In this document: piece by piece, positions 41,904-53,432 of the stretch
How the letters are laid out: every line of letters begins with the position of its first letter
Numbering within the stretch: the stretch's first letter is position 1
Source of the DNA: Zymoseptoria tritici IPO323
Lineage: Eukaryota > Ascomycota > Dothideomycetes > Mycosphaerellales > Mycosphaerellaceae
Direction: 5' to 3'
Assembly (NCBI RefSeq): GCF_000219625.1
Contig: NC_018211.1
Coordinates: forward strand, 2,170,001 to 2,234,000
Length of the DNA stretch: 64,000 nt
Position numbers and translations under genes: made by a program
Notes under the pieces: generated by a model
The model's input: only the letters and a program-made list of their open reading frames with translations
Databases searched by the model: none
What the model was told of the DNA's origin: nothing

Positions 41904-44495
41904 ATGGCCACTCCCACACAACCTCAGCAATACGGCGGCGGGAACCCATATCCCACACCGGCATCGCAAAGTGGCGCTCCCTCCGGCCAGCAGCAGCAAC
42001 AGCAGCAGCAATCCGCGTACCCGTCGGAACGAACGGCCTCGTCCGCCCCAGCTCCATACCAGCAGCAAAATCAGCAGACCCAGCAGCAACAGCAGCAGGG
42101 ACCCGCTCCGGCGCAATTCGAGAAATACTGCATCATTCACATCGCCACCACGTGTGACGAGCATGGCGTCTACGTGACCAAGGACAGCGCCGAAGTCATC
42201 GAGATTGGCTGGGTCGTGGTCGATGCTCAAAACCCCGAGCGGGAGGTATGTCCGGCCATGTGTTTCAGCTTCAGTAGCACACACGCACGTTCGGAATCGT
42301 CTTTGCTAACATATCCCTTCTCCACACAGCTGCACCGCCAGTCCGTTCTGGTTAGGCCAGTCAACACTCCCATTACACCTCTCTGCACCTCGCTCACCAC
42401 CTTGACCTGGGAGCATGTTAAGAACGCCGGCACATTTCGCGACGCCATCAACACCTTCGACGCCTACGCTTCGGAGAACCTCGTCCCGAAAGAGGCCGGT
42501 CCTGGTGCCAACCCGACCTTCGCTTTCGTCACTCTCACTCCTTGGGATCTACGTGTGCAGCTCCCTCGTGAAGCTCGCGACAAGAACGTGGTCCTCCCTC
42601 CATACCTTCAACATCCCGTCCTCTTCGGCCTTCGTGGAGAGTACCAGCTGTTCCAGTCTCACCACCCGGAAACGCTCGCTTTCAGCTCTACCAGCTTGTC
42701 CTCCATCTGCGCAGGTCTGGAAGTTGAAGAAGTACGTTCGTCTGGCAAGGTCACCGGCGGTCTCCCATTCCACCTTCAGGCACTCGCTCCGTCCTCTCCA
42801 CGCAGAGCACTCGAGGAAGCACTCACTCTGACTCGCTGCCTGAACTCACTCGTCACGAAATCGCGACCATCAAACACCAGCTCCGGCACTCCCGACGTGC
42901 TCCAACGTCCGATTGACGCCCGCAGTGACGTTCGTGCCTTCCTCGGCGAGAGAAGCAAGGTCCTGCATCTGAGCGGACTGCCCCACGACACAACTCAGAG
43001 TGAGCTTGAGAGCTGGTTCACGCAATTTGGAGGTCGTCCCATCGCTTTCTGGACGCTGCGTACTCCCGAAGGTGGCAAGCCGAGTGGAAGTGGATTCGTC
43101 GTCTTTGGATCCCACGAAGAGGTGAGTTTGAATTCCCTGCATGTTGAGACCTTCCACGTTGCCCCAGTTGGACGAGAGTGAATGACGGCGATTGGCATGG
43201 AGTGTCGATGGGCATTGGAGTGATTCCGCAGAGTGAGCTCTCACTCCCGGTCTCCGTCCTTCCATCAACACCAACCACGCCATCGCTGTCATTCGCCTCG
43301 CCATGAGCTACCACAACCGCTTCGAGAGCATCGATGCTCTCCAGCAGTTCATTGACAAAATCGTGCGCTCTTGCCTTGCTCCTCGCTGAACTACTCATCA
43401 TCACCATTACAACGCTAACCTCAATGTGACATACAGGCCGCCGAATCGCTCAGCATGAACGGACGCGCTCTGAACGACCGCGCGATCGAGGTCGCTCCTT
43501 CGTCGGCTCGCGTGCTCGATCGCGCCGCGCACTCGCAGCCACCAGGTGGACCGCCTCTTCTCACTCCTTTCCCGCCATCAAAGAACCGCCCACGTCCAGG
43601 TGACTGGACTTGCCCCAGCTGTGGGTTCAGCAACTTCCAGCGTCGCACGGCGTGCTTCCGGTGCTCATTTCCCGCCATGGGAGCTTCTGGTCCGGATCCT
43701 TACAGCCAACCATATGGCGGTATGCAACCACCTGCCTACGGCGGTGGCAACTATGGCCACCCTGGCATGATGCAAGGCCATATGCATGGCGGAAACCAGT
43801 ATGGAGGTGGCATGGGCGGCATGGGCGGCGGATCCAGCGGTCGCGGTGGCATCGTTCCATTCCGTGCCGGTGATTGGAAGTGCGGCAATGAGGGCTGCGG
43901 CTACCACAACTTCGCCAAGAACGTGTCGTGCTTACGCTGCGGCGCCTCTCGCAGCAACGCCGCTGTCGTCGCTGAGAGCGGCATGACGAGCTTCCCGGGC
44001 AACAGCTATGGCGGTCCACCACCCAACATGCCGATGCAGTCGATGGATTCCAGCTCGTACGGCGGCATGCAGCAGCCTTCCGGTGGCTATGGCGGTAGCG
44101 GAATGGGCGGTCCTCCAGGCGGCTTCGGCGGTCAATCCTTCGGTCCTCCTTCCACCTACGCTCTTCCTTCTGGCATCGCGGCTCCCAGCCCATACGGACC
44201 ATACTCGCAGATGGGCGGCCAAGGCGGCATGCACTCTCAGCAAGGTGGCTTCGACTCCCGCACCGAGCAGGCTTTCAACAACCACGGCAGCCACGGTCCT
44301 CAGCAGGGCGGTCCACCAGGCGGCTACTCGAACGGCGGATACGGCAATACTGGTGGCTACGGAGGCGGTCCTGGAGGCAACGATGGTTCTGGAGATCCAT
44401 TCTCTTTCCTGTCCTCAGGCATGGGCCAGCTCGGCATCAACGATGGAGGAGACAACCGCCGCAACGGACAAGGAGGCGCCAAGTCTCCTCAATAG
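41904..44495 (+). CDS. RNA-binding protein with RRM and two RanBP2 zinc fingers (Nrp1-like)
   Basis: Three exons: 41904-42245, 42330-43121 and 43437-44495 (introns of 84 and 315 nt), 730 residues. Order: Gln-rich N-terminus (residues 1-70); an exonuclease-like fold region starting EKYCIIHIATTCDEHG (about 73-300; acidic catalytic residues not confirmed); an RRM at about 324-402 with GSGFVVFGSHEE as RNP1, coded across intron 2; RanBP2 zinc fingers GDWTCPSCGFSNFQRRTACFRC (about 433-460) and GDWKCGNEGCGYHNF...CLRC (about 522-548); and a Gly/Met/Ser-rich tail. This matches yeast Nrp1-type proteins, associated with RNA and stress granules. Its low-complexity tails suit condensate formation, which is inference. 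The long second intron is unusual here but has GTGAGT, CTAAC and ATACAG signals. Confidence 0.85.
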
Positions 44496-45468
44496 GTCGA
44501 GCAGCTTGTCACCACAGAAGGAGACGATTTTGACTACCTCTACGCATGGAGGATCTTTTGGAAAAAGGGACGCGCTGTCGTCACTGGCCCGGTGATCACC
44601 ACACAATGGAAGGAAAGCAAGAACATTTGACACACACAAAAACACAAACAAACATATGGGAATTGGTTGCAACACGACTGGCAACGCACATGGTAGAATC
44701 AAGGAAAGGGGGGGTTGCGTTAGCGTCGGCGCTGGGAACAAAAAGGATCATCATGCTGATGTGTGGTCTGTGATTTCAATAAGACTGGAATATGGCAAAC
44801 GGGGGCCGGGGTTGTCGGGCATCGGGCAGACTGTGTGGTTGAATGCTTTAGCGATGGCGTCGGGGTTGTTGTTGTTGCATACTGGAGAGGAGTGAATGCG
44901 GTCGTTGTTTCTCGTAAGAGGCGAGAGGAAAAGATCTGGACTGCCGCGCAAAGGGAGGCGGGTCGGCAGAAGTGGCTGGCTGGCAAGATTGTTTCGCTTT
45001 TTAAGCTCTCGAGGATGGTGTCTGAATGCTGAGAGAACTTTTGTGTTTCGTATTGTGTCTTTGTTCTTGAGCTGATCTGGGCTGGAGGTCTGAACAGTGA
45101 GCATTGGTGGCAATATGTCGATCTCACTCACTTCTCGCTCCATTGTACAGTCCAGTCTACCTCGCATGTTACTTCCAGATGCTCCCTGATCGAGCTCTTT
45201 CGTCACCGGAGTGGAGTGAAGTGAGTGAACTTTCGTCACTTCCTCTCGTGATTCTTCCAATTTACACTTTCCTAGCGCGCCATTCTCGCGCTAGCGCACG
45301 TTCGACCCCGCGTCACCCATGCATGGAATCTCTCCAACGCGAAGCACCTTGCCTCGTGGAAATCTGACCTGTCGCAAAACGATCACCTCCACCGCCAACA
45401 ATTGTGACCTGTCGCTTTTCCTTGCACTCCACACGCGCGCGCCTCGCGACAAGCAGTTGACAAGGATC
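44496..45468. other. Intergenic region, 3' UTR and promoter
   Basis: About 1 kb between two plus-strand genes. An in-frame ATG at 45319 lies upstream of the chosen start of the next gene. No other gene seen. Confidence 0.5.
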
Positions 45469-48400
45469 ATGGCGTCCATAGTCGAGTCGGAGAATAGTCT
45501 GGGCGAGACGCAGGTGGCGCATCTGGAGATGATGAAGAGGAAGTTGATGGGACTTGACAAGGACGGCGAAGAGGATGAGGAGCAGAGCAGAGGGCCTACG
45601 ATTCCTGACTCCATGGGCCAGGACGGCAACTCACTACCACCCGCACGATCCTCGACCACATCCAATCGACCCCGGAAGACGACTTCCTCGCCAAAGAAAG
45701 CTCCACCGCGATTCGCTTCCTCTGCTTCGGCGCCGAAGGCTGAGATGGAAGCTATGGTTCAAGATGCGACGCCCCGCAGCACGCTCAATGGCGTAGCGAA
45801 GGCGGCGTCGTTTGGAGGTCCACCGGCCAGTGCCTTTCCCAATGGCGACACCCAGTCGCAAGACTCGCAGGTTTATGAAGCATATCGCGAGTCTATACGC
45901 CGGGAGTCGGAAGAGGATATCACGCCGGTGAGGAGGGTGAGGTCTGCGTCGCCGAATACGTTGGGCACGAATGTAGATGGCGATGAGGATGGTGTGCCTG
46001 AGCGCACGCCGCGCACGTTGATGCAGCAAGAGTCGGGGTATGTGGATTTGGAGGGATTCCTACAAGGAAGGGATGTTTCGCCGGTGAATTCGACACAAGG
46101 CTTTGAGGAGTTGTTGGACGAAGATCAGAGTCCGGAGACACAAATCCATGCGCCGCCTGCGAGGACTTCTTCGAATGGAGGGATGCCGCAGACGCCTGCT
46201 GGCTTGCCAGAAGGACAGCAGGGGGAAGCTATGACTTCGATAACCACTGGTCCCAAGTACTCCCAGCTGTTTCCGAAGGCAGACCTCATGGGCCAGTCTC
46301 AGGCTTTCCATCAGACGCAGGAGGCATCCTCGCCGTTTCCTAGTGGTCCACCTTCCGACCCGGCTATGACGAGGCCGTCGCCTAATCATGTCGCTTCGTC
46401 GCCGATGAGGGGATTTTCGTCGCCGGTGCAGGCGAGGGCGACATTGAAGAGGCCGGCGGCTTCGATGAGTGAGCCGAGGGGGGAGTATACCAGTATGCGA
46501 GATTCACAGGAGAGAAGAGCTGCGCGGCTTAGAGCAGAGCAGGAGAAGCAAGATCTGGAGGAGAGTGATAGCGAGGATGATACGCAGACGAGGAGATACC
46601 GCGATCGCATGACGAGGAGAGCGCTGAGCGAACAGGCTATGCGCGCTACTGCCAACGTGAGGGTTATGAGGCCGTCATATGGGCAGAGTGCTACGAAGTC
46701 TACGAGGAAGACAGGACACCCGATTGATCTGACGACGCCTGGGACGGTGGCACGGGTTAGGTGGGAGGAGGACTTGATTGAGGATGAAGAGGAGGTTGAG
46801 GAGGATGGTGAGACCCAGGTTGAGCTGCCGAATGGTGGGGAGGATCGAGAGGAAGATATGGACGATGATGCGGCGCCGGAAGCGAATGACGATGATGAAT
46901 ATGATGAGCTCCAACAGACGGTTTTGCGGAGTCAGAGTAATCATCAGGAAGAAGAGGATGAGGATGGCAGTGTTGTCGAGGATGATGAGGAACATCCCAC
47001 GGCGGAAAACGACGAGCTGCAGGACACACAACGTCCTGAGGATGATGAGGACGAACAAGTGGATCAACGAGCTCAGGATGGCCCAGCAGCGACTCAGCGA
47101 TCCACCATCGCCGACTCCCAACCTACTGGTCAAGATCCACCTCATTCTGCTCCGCAGCAATCGACACATCATTCTTCCATGGCGTCTTTTGTCCCAGGCT
47201 CTCAGTATACCGGCAAGACAAGCGAGGAGCAGGCGTTCCTCAAGTCTTCACGGCCAAGTCAGACGCGAGTTCCGGCCTCGCCGTTTGTCACAGAAGAGAG
47301 CGAGGAGAAGCTTCCAAGCAGTCCTCCTCTCGCAGCTGGAGTTGATAGCAACGTCAGCACGGCCGACGACTCTGCTGAAGCGTCCCTCGCGCGGCAGAAT
47401 CTTCTCAATCAATTCCAACGTGGAGAACCGCAAGCAACAGGAGACTCTGCAAATTCAATAAGGCAGCAAGAAATCCCGGACAGCGACCTCCCAGAACAGC
47501 AAACATCCTCCCACGCAAACAAGGACGACTCCCGCATTGCTTCAAATGAAGACGAAGAGTCCCAGAACCGCTTGCTCTACTCTACCGCCCGCACCCACGT
47601 CTCCGCATCCGCATCCGCCGTATCTCCCGTCAAACCCTCCCAACCGCCATCTCTCCTTCATCAAGCTTCATCTTACTCCCCTCTCAAAGCTTTCCGTCAA
47701 GCCAACCCGGCAAGCCAGCAATCCCGCCACCTCTCCCAGCAGAGCACGATGTCACCACGACAAGCTGTCGGCGTGCGACGATTTGGTGACATGACGAGGG
47801 GTGGAAGTGTCATGAGGAGTTTCGAGGAAGATGACATGGACCTTGAGGGCATCATGGATGGCGTTATGACTACTGATGATAAGGCTTTCATGAAGATCAT
47901 GTCTAGTCCGAAGAAGGGACGTGGGTCGTCGCAGAGGAAGAATGGCGGGAACGCGGATGTTAAGATGAACGAGGCTGAAGGTTACACCTCTGGACTTTCG
48001 GATCCGCCGCAACAGGAGTCTGAAGGGCAAGAAATGACGATTCCGGAGTCAGAGCATGGTCTTGTGATCCCAGCGCCGCTGCCGGCTGCGAGGGAGAAGA
48101 AAGTGCTGAGGGATAGTCCCAGCAAGGCGAATAAGCTCCCTACTCCTCCTACGGCGGATGAGCTGGATGAGGAGAAGGGCTTGACGCCGGAGAGTGCTTT
48201 GAGGCGGGAGCGCGAGGGGTCGAGACATGTTTCGCAGCTTATTGATCAGCGCGGTGTGGCTGTGAATAAGAAGCCGCGGCCGAAAGCGGTTGTGTATGGG
48301 AGAAAGGGAGGGCGGTTTGAGAAGAACCCTGCCAAGAAGGGAAGGAAGGCGAGGAGGGTTGTGAGTGATGACGAGGAGGAGGAAGGATTGGGTGTGGTTC

Positions 48401-50268
48401 AGGAGACGATGGAAAAGGAGAAGCGGGATGAGGTTGTTGATGAAGTCAATCGGAGTGATAAGACGCCTCCGCCTGCTGAGCGAGTGCATGATGCTGGAGG
48501 CGTTGAGAACGCCGAGCAGGCTGAGCAAGAAGCCGAGAAGGATCAAGCTGAGCGAGATGAGGCGGCGAAGGAGCAAGACGAACAAGCTGCTACGGAGCCC
48601 ACGACCACCGGCAGTGCATCCGCTCCAGACCGCATTTGGGCGCTCTTCAAGGGCACCTACAACCACTTCTACCCAGCCACCTGGCTCAGCAGCTCGCTCG
48701 ACGGACAGACTTACAGAATCCGCTTCGACGACACGACGGTCACCGACATCGAGACTCAGCATGTTCGTCGACTGGAGCTGCAAGTTGGAGATCTGCTTCG
48801 TGTGGACAACAAAGGTATGCGCAAGCTGACGTACAGAGTTGTTGGACATGGCGAGCTGGCTGCTACGAAGGAAGTGCGTGCGCTGGGGACGGACGATCAA
48901 GGTCGCGCTTCGGTCAAAGTCGTGGCTAAAGCTAGTCGAGCGAGCACAGCAGGTGAGGAGGTGGATGAGGATTCTGCGGAGACTCAGGATGTGCCGATCA
49001 ATCAGCTCTATCTCACGCATTCGATGTGGAAGGCTTACAAGGATCGTTACTTTACGCCTCCCAACGCCGTCGCACTCGTGGGAGGCCTGGCGCAAGGCCG
49101 ATCTCGCCTCTCCACCCCTTCTTCGGGCGTCCAGACTCCTGCTATTGATGGAGTGTCACCCACACGTTCTCTCCGCGGCGCGACCAACACCGCATCCACC
49201 AAGCGCAGCAAATTCACTCACTCCCATCTCCGCGATACCCCTCTCGCTTCATCGTCCGACGCACTGGGAAACCCGACCCAACTCTTCGCCAACATGGCTT
49301 TCGCAATCACCTACGTCTCTTCCGCAGACGAAAAGTCCGCCGTCATGGACGCCATCATCCGCCATGGCGGTACAATACTCGAAGAAGGCTTCGCGGAACT
49401 GTTCGACATCCCCGACCTCTCCTCCTCCGCCACAACACCTTCCACATCCGAGACAGATCCCGCCGCTCACCAGACTCTCCGACTGAAACCTCAATTCTCC
49501 TCTCTGCGCTTCGTCGCCCTCATCGCAGACCGCCACTCCCGTCGAGCGAAGTACATGCAAGCCCTCGCTCTCGGGCTCCCTGCCCTTTCTGGCAGATGGG
49601 TGCTCGACTGCCTCGACCCAAACCGCAACGGTTCGATCGAGAAGGCCGGGGTGAAGGCGGGCGTGCTTCCGTGGGAGAGATATATGTTGCCAGCGGGGGA
49701 GAGCTCGTACCTCTCCGGCGCGATAAGGTCGCGTACGGGAGGTCCGGTGTCTTCGGATCTGGAAGGCGGGACGTTGAAGGGCATGATTGAGGCGAGGCCG
49801 AGGTTGTTGAGGGATGAGGGGGTGCTGATTGTTGCGTCGCCGCCGCCGAGTGGAGTCAAGGAGAGTGGACCGTGGGAGCGGACGAAGACGTTTGTCTTCC
49901 TTACTTTGGCCATTGGAGCGGGACGAGTTCGGAGGGTTGACGATCTGGGTTCTGCTGCGGAGCTGCTCGGGAGGAATGGAGTTGAGGAGGTGAAAGAAGG
50001 GTGGGGATGGGTTTATGTTGCTGGAGACGTGGAGGAGTCGTATGACACTCTCGTTGGCGCTGCGTCGTCTGGTCAGGGGAAAGGTGGTGGGAGGAAGAGG
50101 AAGCGAGTCGTTGAGGATGTTGGGCGGAAAGGCGAGGATGGGAGGGAGAGGAAGATGATCAAGGATGGGTGTACGGGGAAAGTGTTGGGGGTGGATGATG
50201 GGCGGTGTCGGGTTGTGGGGGATGAGTTTGTTATTCAGAGCTTGATTTTGGGGGGGTTGGTGGATTGA
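45469..50268 (+). CDS. DNA-damage checkpoint mediator, Rad9/Crb2/53BP1 type
   Basis: 1,599 residues, single exon. Scaffolds Mec1/Tel1 and Rad53/Chk1 signalling on damaged chromatin. Long disordered N-terminus with many SQ/TQ sites (GETQVAH, DTQSQDSQ, STQGFEEL, SETQ and others), acidic and basic tracts. A Tudor-like chromatin-binding region starts RIWALFKGTYNHFYPATWL near residue 1055 (YRIRFDDTTVTDIETQHVRRLELQVGDLLRV). Tandem BRCT domains begin AFAITYVSSADEKSAVMDAII near 1275, with GRWVLDCL in the first and EGWGWVYVAGDVEESY then GDEFVIQSLI in the second. Architecture, not local identity, defines the family. The start at 45469 has A at -3; an in-frame ATG at 45319 would add 50 residues without family character. 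Confidence 0.9.
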   Translation: MASIVESENSLGETQVAHLEMMKRKLMGLDKDGEEDEEQSRGPTIPDSMGQDGNSLPPARSSTTSNRPRKTTSSPKKAPPRFASSASAPKAEMEAMVQDATPRSTLNGVAKAASFGGPPASAFPNGDTQSQDSQVYEAYRESIRRESEEDITPVRRVRSASPNTLGTNVDGDEDGVPERTPRTLMQQESGYVDLEGFLQGRDVSPVNSTQGFEELLDEDQSPETQIHAPPARTSSNGGMPQTPAGLPEGQQGEAMTSITTGPKYSQLFPKADLMGQSQAFHQTQEASSPFPSGPPSDPAMTRPSPNHVASSPMRGFSSPVQARATLKRPAASMSEPRGEYTSMRDSQERRAARLRAEQEKQDLEESDSEDDTQTRRYRDRMTRRALSEQAMRATANVRVMRPSYGQSATKSTRKTGHPIDLTTPGTVARVRWEEDLIEDEEEVEEDGETQVELPNGGEDREEDMDDDAAPEANDDDEYDELQQTVLRSQSNHQEEEDEDGSVVEDDEEHPTAENDELQDTQRPEDDEDEQVDQRAQDGPAATQRSTIADSQPTGQDPPHSAPQQSTHHSSMASFVPGSQYTGKTSEEQAFLKSSRPSQTRVPASPFVTEESEEKLPSSPPLAAGVDSNVSTADDSAEASLARQNLLNQFQRGEPQATGDSANSIRQQEIPDSDLPEQQTSSHANKDDSRIASNEDEESQNRLLYSTARTHVSASASAVSPVKPSQPPSLLHQASSYSPLKAFRQANPASQQSRHLSQQSTMSPRQAVGVRRFGDMTRGGSVMRSFEEDDMDLEGIMDGVMTTDDKAFMKIMSSPKKGRGSSQRKNGGNADVKMNEAEGYTSGLSDPPQQESEGQEMTIPESEHGLVIPAPLPAAREKKVLRDSPSKANKLPTPPTADELDEEKGLTPESALRREREGSRHVSQLIDQRGVAVNKKPRPKAVVYGRKGGRFEKNPAKKGRKARRVVSDDEEEEGLGVVQETMEKEKRDEVVDEVNRSDKTPPPAERVHDAGGVENAEQAEQEAEKDQAERDEAAKEQDEQAATEPTTTGSASAPDRIWALFKGTYNHFYPATWLSSSLDGQTYRIRFDDTTVTDIETQHVRRLELQVGDLLRVDNKGMRKLTYRVVGHGELAATKEVRALGTDDQGRASVKVVAKASRASTAGEEVDEDSAETQDVPINQLYLTHSMWKAYKDRYFTPPNAVALVGGLAQGRSRLSTPSSGVQTPAIDGVSPTRSLRGATNTASTKRSKFTHSHLRDTPLASSSDALGNPTQLFANMAFAITYVSSADEKSAVMDAIIRHGGTILEEGFAELFDIPDLSSSATTPSTSETDPAAHQTLRLKPQFSSLRFVALIADRHSRRAKYMQALALGLPALSGRWVLDCLDPNRNGSIEKAGVKAGVLPWERYMLPAGESSYLSGAIRSRTGGPVSSDLEGGTLKGMIEARPRLLRDEGVLIVASPPPSGVKESGPWERTKTFVFLTLAIGAGRVRRVDDLGSAAELLGRNGVEEVKEGWGWVYVAGDVEESYDTLVGAASSGQGKGGGRKRKRVVEDVGRKGEDGRERKMIKDGCTGKVLGVDDGRCRVVGDEFVIQSLILGGLVD

Positions 50269-50928
50269 GATTGGGATGGGAGTGCGAATTACCAGGAGAG
50301 GAGATTCGCGGCGGGAGCGTGGTGTGTGTGAGGGGGAGGCACTGCGCTGCGAGGAACCAGATGTGAGACTCAGGGGGGTGGGATGAGATACCCCCTTTAT
50401 CGAGACGATGTGCATGCGAACGCAAATGACAGATCCATTTTGCAGGTTTGCGCACTTTCTCCAACGAACCGCCCTCTGAAGGGGCATGTCCCATAACGAT
50501 GGCTTGAATATGCGCAGTATTTGCGGCAAGCAGACGAGCTTCAGCATCGCATGGTTATGCACGCCGTACAGAACACGCGGTCCTTTACGCCCTCCGATCT
50601 GGCCGATAGCTTAGCTACGGTAGCGGGCTCAAAGTTGGCTTAGTCAGCGGCTGAGATCATTCGGATTCCCGTGCTGCAGGCTGGACCGGGTCTTCAACTT
50701 GACCACGACTTGTCCAACATATTCCGATCGACTACAGACCGTGCCAGAGAGCTGGGTAGTCGATGCTGCTGCTCGAGGTCAGCGTAGGTCTCCCTTTTTT
50801 TTACGTTAATGGAAGATTGAATAGAACACAGTCTATCCGAGATGGGACCACGAGCTCAATGTCCAGACCGTAAACCTCGAACTCGGTCCGCGAATGAAGC
50901 TCAAAATCTACCAATCGAACAATAATAT
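50269..50928. other. Intergenic stretch
   Basis: About 660 bp between the checkpoint gene and the MITE. I see no gene or repeat of note apart from a short T run near 50800. Confidence 0.45.
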
Positions 50929-50936
50929 ATTGCAGC

Positions 50937-51384
50937 TAGGGATGGTTCTGTAGGGAATGTTTCCTACGTAGCCTACGTAGGCTACGAATAGGCTACGTAG
51001 GGAACGACGGTTTCCTACGCTAAGGCCCGTCTGTTTTTCGTTAGGGTTAGGTTTGTTTCTTCTCTAGGGTTCGGGTTTAGGTAAGGGAAGGCAGCGACAA
51101 CGACGATAGACAGAGGGCAGCGACGTATATAAAAATTAGCAGGGCAGATACCGCGTATATAGCGATAAATGCAAGCCTAGATTCGTAGCATTTACACACC
51201 TAGAAGGCACGCAGTCGATAAAAACAGCATGTACGATGCTTTTTAAACCTCGAAAAGGTCGTTTCTACTTTTACAGACACGAGATATATGCATTTCTAGC
51301 TAAGCTCTAGCGAAACAGAAATTCTCGGATAACCTCGGACTTTTCCGTAGGCTACGATTCCCTACGTAGGATTAGCCATCCCTA
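50937..51384. mobile_element. 448-bp hAT-like MITE
   Basis: Inverted termini TAGGGATGG / CCATCCCTA and a perfect 8-bp target duplication ATTGCAGC (50929-50936 and 51385-51392), the size typical of hAT elements. Subterminal TACGTAGG/CCTACGTA palindromes recur on both sides (50965-51010 and 51344-51370). No coding capacity. It contains telomere-like TTAGGG near 51040, taken as chance. Confidence 0.85.
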
Positions 51385-51392
51385 ATTGCAGC

Positions 51393-51896
51393 GCATCTAC
51401 GATCCTAGTCAGCACTTGCGGCAGCACGGATGGTGAAAAAGCCGTCTTCCGATGCACGCTCTTCGAGACCAGACTCCGTCGACGCCCGTGACATGGTTGA
51501 TGAGGCTCCGCCACAATGAAAACGGGACTTCGATGGCAATATTCCATGCAAAGCTCGTCACGAAGATCGTCATGCCGCTGGAGCCTGGGATAGCTGGCAC
51601 GGGAGAACTTTGGACATTCTACACTGGAAGGCAGTGACGCTATATTACAAGGTATACCCTCATTTGATACGGCGCAAAAATAAATGGCTCGACCGGACGT
51701 CTCGGGACTTTGTGCGGGGATTGAACCAACACACGCTGCTCATGATGAACATATAATAATCCCTCCACGGATCTCCATTTTCTGCTTTCTTTTCCTTCCA
51801 TCAAGCGATTGATCCGATCTTCACAAACCCGCTTCAGACCTCGACCAGGACAAACTTTGCACCAAACACAAAACCAAAACAATACCATCTCCGAAA
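51393..51896. promoter_or_regulatory. Upstream region of the secreted protein gene
   Basis: About 500 bp between the MITE and the start codon at 51897. It ends in a C/A-rich leader (ACCAAACACAAAACC) typical of fungal 5' UTRs. Confidence 0.5.
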
Positions 51897-52277
51897 ATGA
51901 AGCTCTCCACCACCATCCTCCTCATGGCCACCACCCTGGTCACGACCGTCGCCGCCGGCGACGGCTACCTCTACTCCTGCACCATCGGCGCAGACCAACA
52001 GAAAGATCTCTGCCACGCCCAAGGTGGCAGAACGGTACGTTCCAGACATGCATGACACTGTTGCAAAATGAGACGGATCCAAAAAGAAGAGAGACTGTTG
52101 CTGACCTCTTGTTTTGTTCAAACGCAGACCTCCGATAGCACCGGCCAGACGTGCTGCTTCCCGAAGGCAAACCGCGACGCTTACGTCAAGGGTTGCGAGT
52201 GTTGTTTTAACCCTTACGCGTTCGGTGGGCCGGAGTGTACCGTGGCGGGCCAAGAGGGAGGACCACCCAACCCTTAG
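51897..52277 (+). CDS. Small secreted cysteine-rich protein (95 residues)
   Basis: Exons 51897-52034 and 52128-52277 with a 93-nt intron (GTACGT, TTGCTGAC branch, CGCAG). Signal peptide MKLSTTILLMATTLVTTVAA, with cleavage probably after residue 20. The mature protein of about 75 residues has eight cysteines at 28, 39, 55, 56, 69, 71, 72 and 83 (C-C-CC-C-C-C-C spacing with two CC pairs). It is probably disulfide-bonded and extracellular. The size and Cys content fit the class of fungal effector candidates. No named family is recognised, and any interaction with a host is inference. It lies 0.5 kb from a hAT-like MITE. Confidence 0.85.
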
Positions 52278-53398
52278 CTGATGGTCCGAGGGAGGGAGGG
52301 ATGGTCTGTGGGACGGACGGATGGAGGGACGGACGTGGATTGGGAGGATCGGGAGGATGGATGGATGGTTCCTGGGAGATCGGTGGACTCGGCTTGGGAG
52401 TGAGGATTGGACGGAGGGAGAACGCAACGGAGGGAAAGGGAGTTCGCCCGACTCGCATCCAAACCAGCTGCCGGCGACTCAATACAGTGGCTGCACTCTT
52501 CTCAATCCGCTCTCTTTCTTACTTGGCTTCTTGTTTCTCGAGGGGTTTTGCGTCTCTTCCCTTTTACTGCTGACTTCCATTCCGGATTGCCTCTCTTTCT
52601 CCGTTGACTTTCAGATCGCGATTGAACTCTTCTTAACCATCTTACGCAGGACTTTCTTTTCCTCTCTTTTCTTCGCAGCCTGACGTCCAATTCATGTTTG
52701 ACAGTGATTCCTCTTCTTCTTACACCAGACTCTTCTTCTCCGCAGTCTTCGTTCCTCCGTCAGCCTCCTTTCTTACTTTACTCCTTTCCTTACCCTCTCT
52801 CCTCTTCACCTGAATCTCTTCCTCCCTCGACTCCCACCTTCCACACTCTGCCTCAGTCCATACAACCTCCAAACCTGACCTATCCCGAACTTCTCAGTCC
52901 CTTCCGCCACACATCACTCCAAATCATTGAACCGACGAGGTCTGGAGTAGAACCGCCGCTCCACCCTTCCCTTCATAGCTCGACCGCCAGGGTCACAAGA
53001 CGCCCGCCTATGTGCTTCATCTGTCAACTAAAAGAGGCAAGGTTGCAGCCGAGTGTAGAGATTCTCCAAACGTGCGGGATCATACTTCCAATTTCCCCAG
53101 GACCCGCCGCCGTGAGCAAGTTAGGAGAAGACAGACATACTGCCCTTCCAATATTGGCGGAGAGAGAACGGCTGAGGGACGGAAGTGTGGTCTCAAAAAA
53201 ACTCTCCCATCTATTCTATCCTCAACGCTGCACAATCGTATGCCGTGACGCCTCGAACAACAAACTTGTCGCTCTCCGCCCTTCACCAAATCCACCCAAA
53301 CCCCGCGATTAACAACAGGATACTCTCCTCCCCTAAAACCCTCTCCTCCCCCCACCTTACTCCCCCTCAACCCTGCCCCGTCCATCTCGTCCATCTCC

Positions 53399-53432
<34 letters not shown>

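Noticed and set aside
45319..45468. N-terminal extension of the checkpoint mediator from the upstream ATG
   Set aside because: Weaker context (C at -3), low-complexity sequence, and 45469 gives a natural start.
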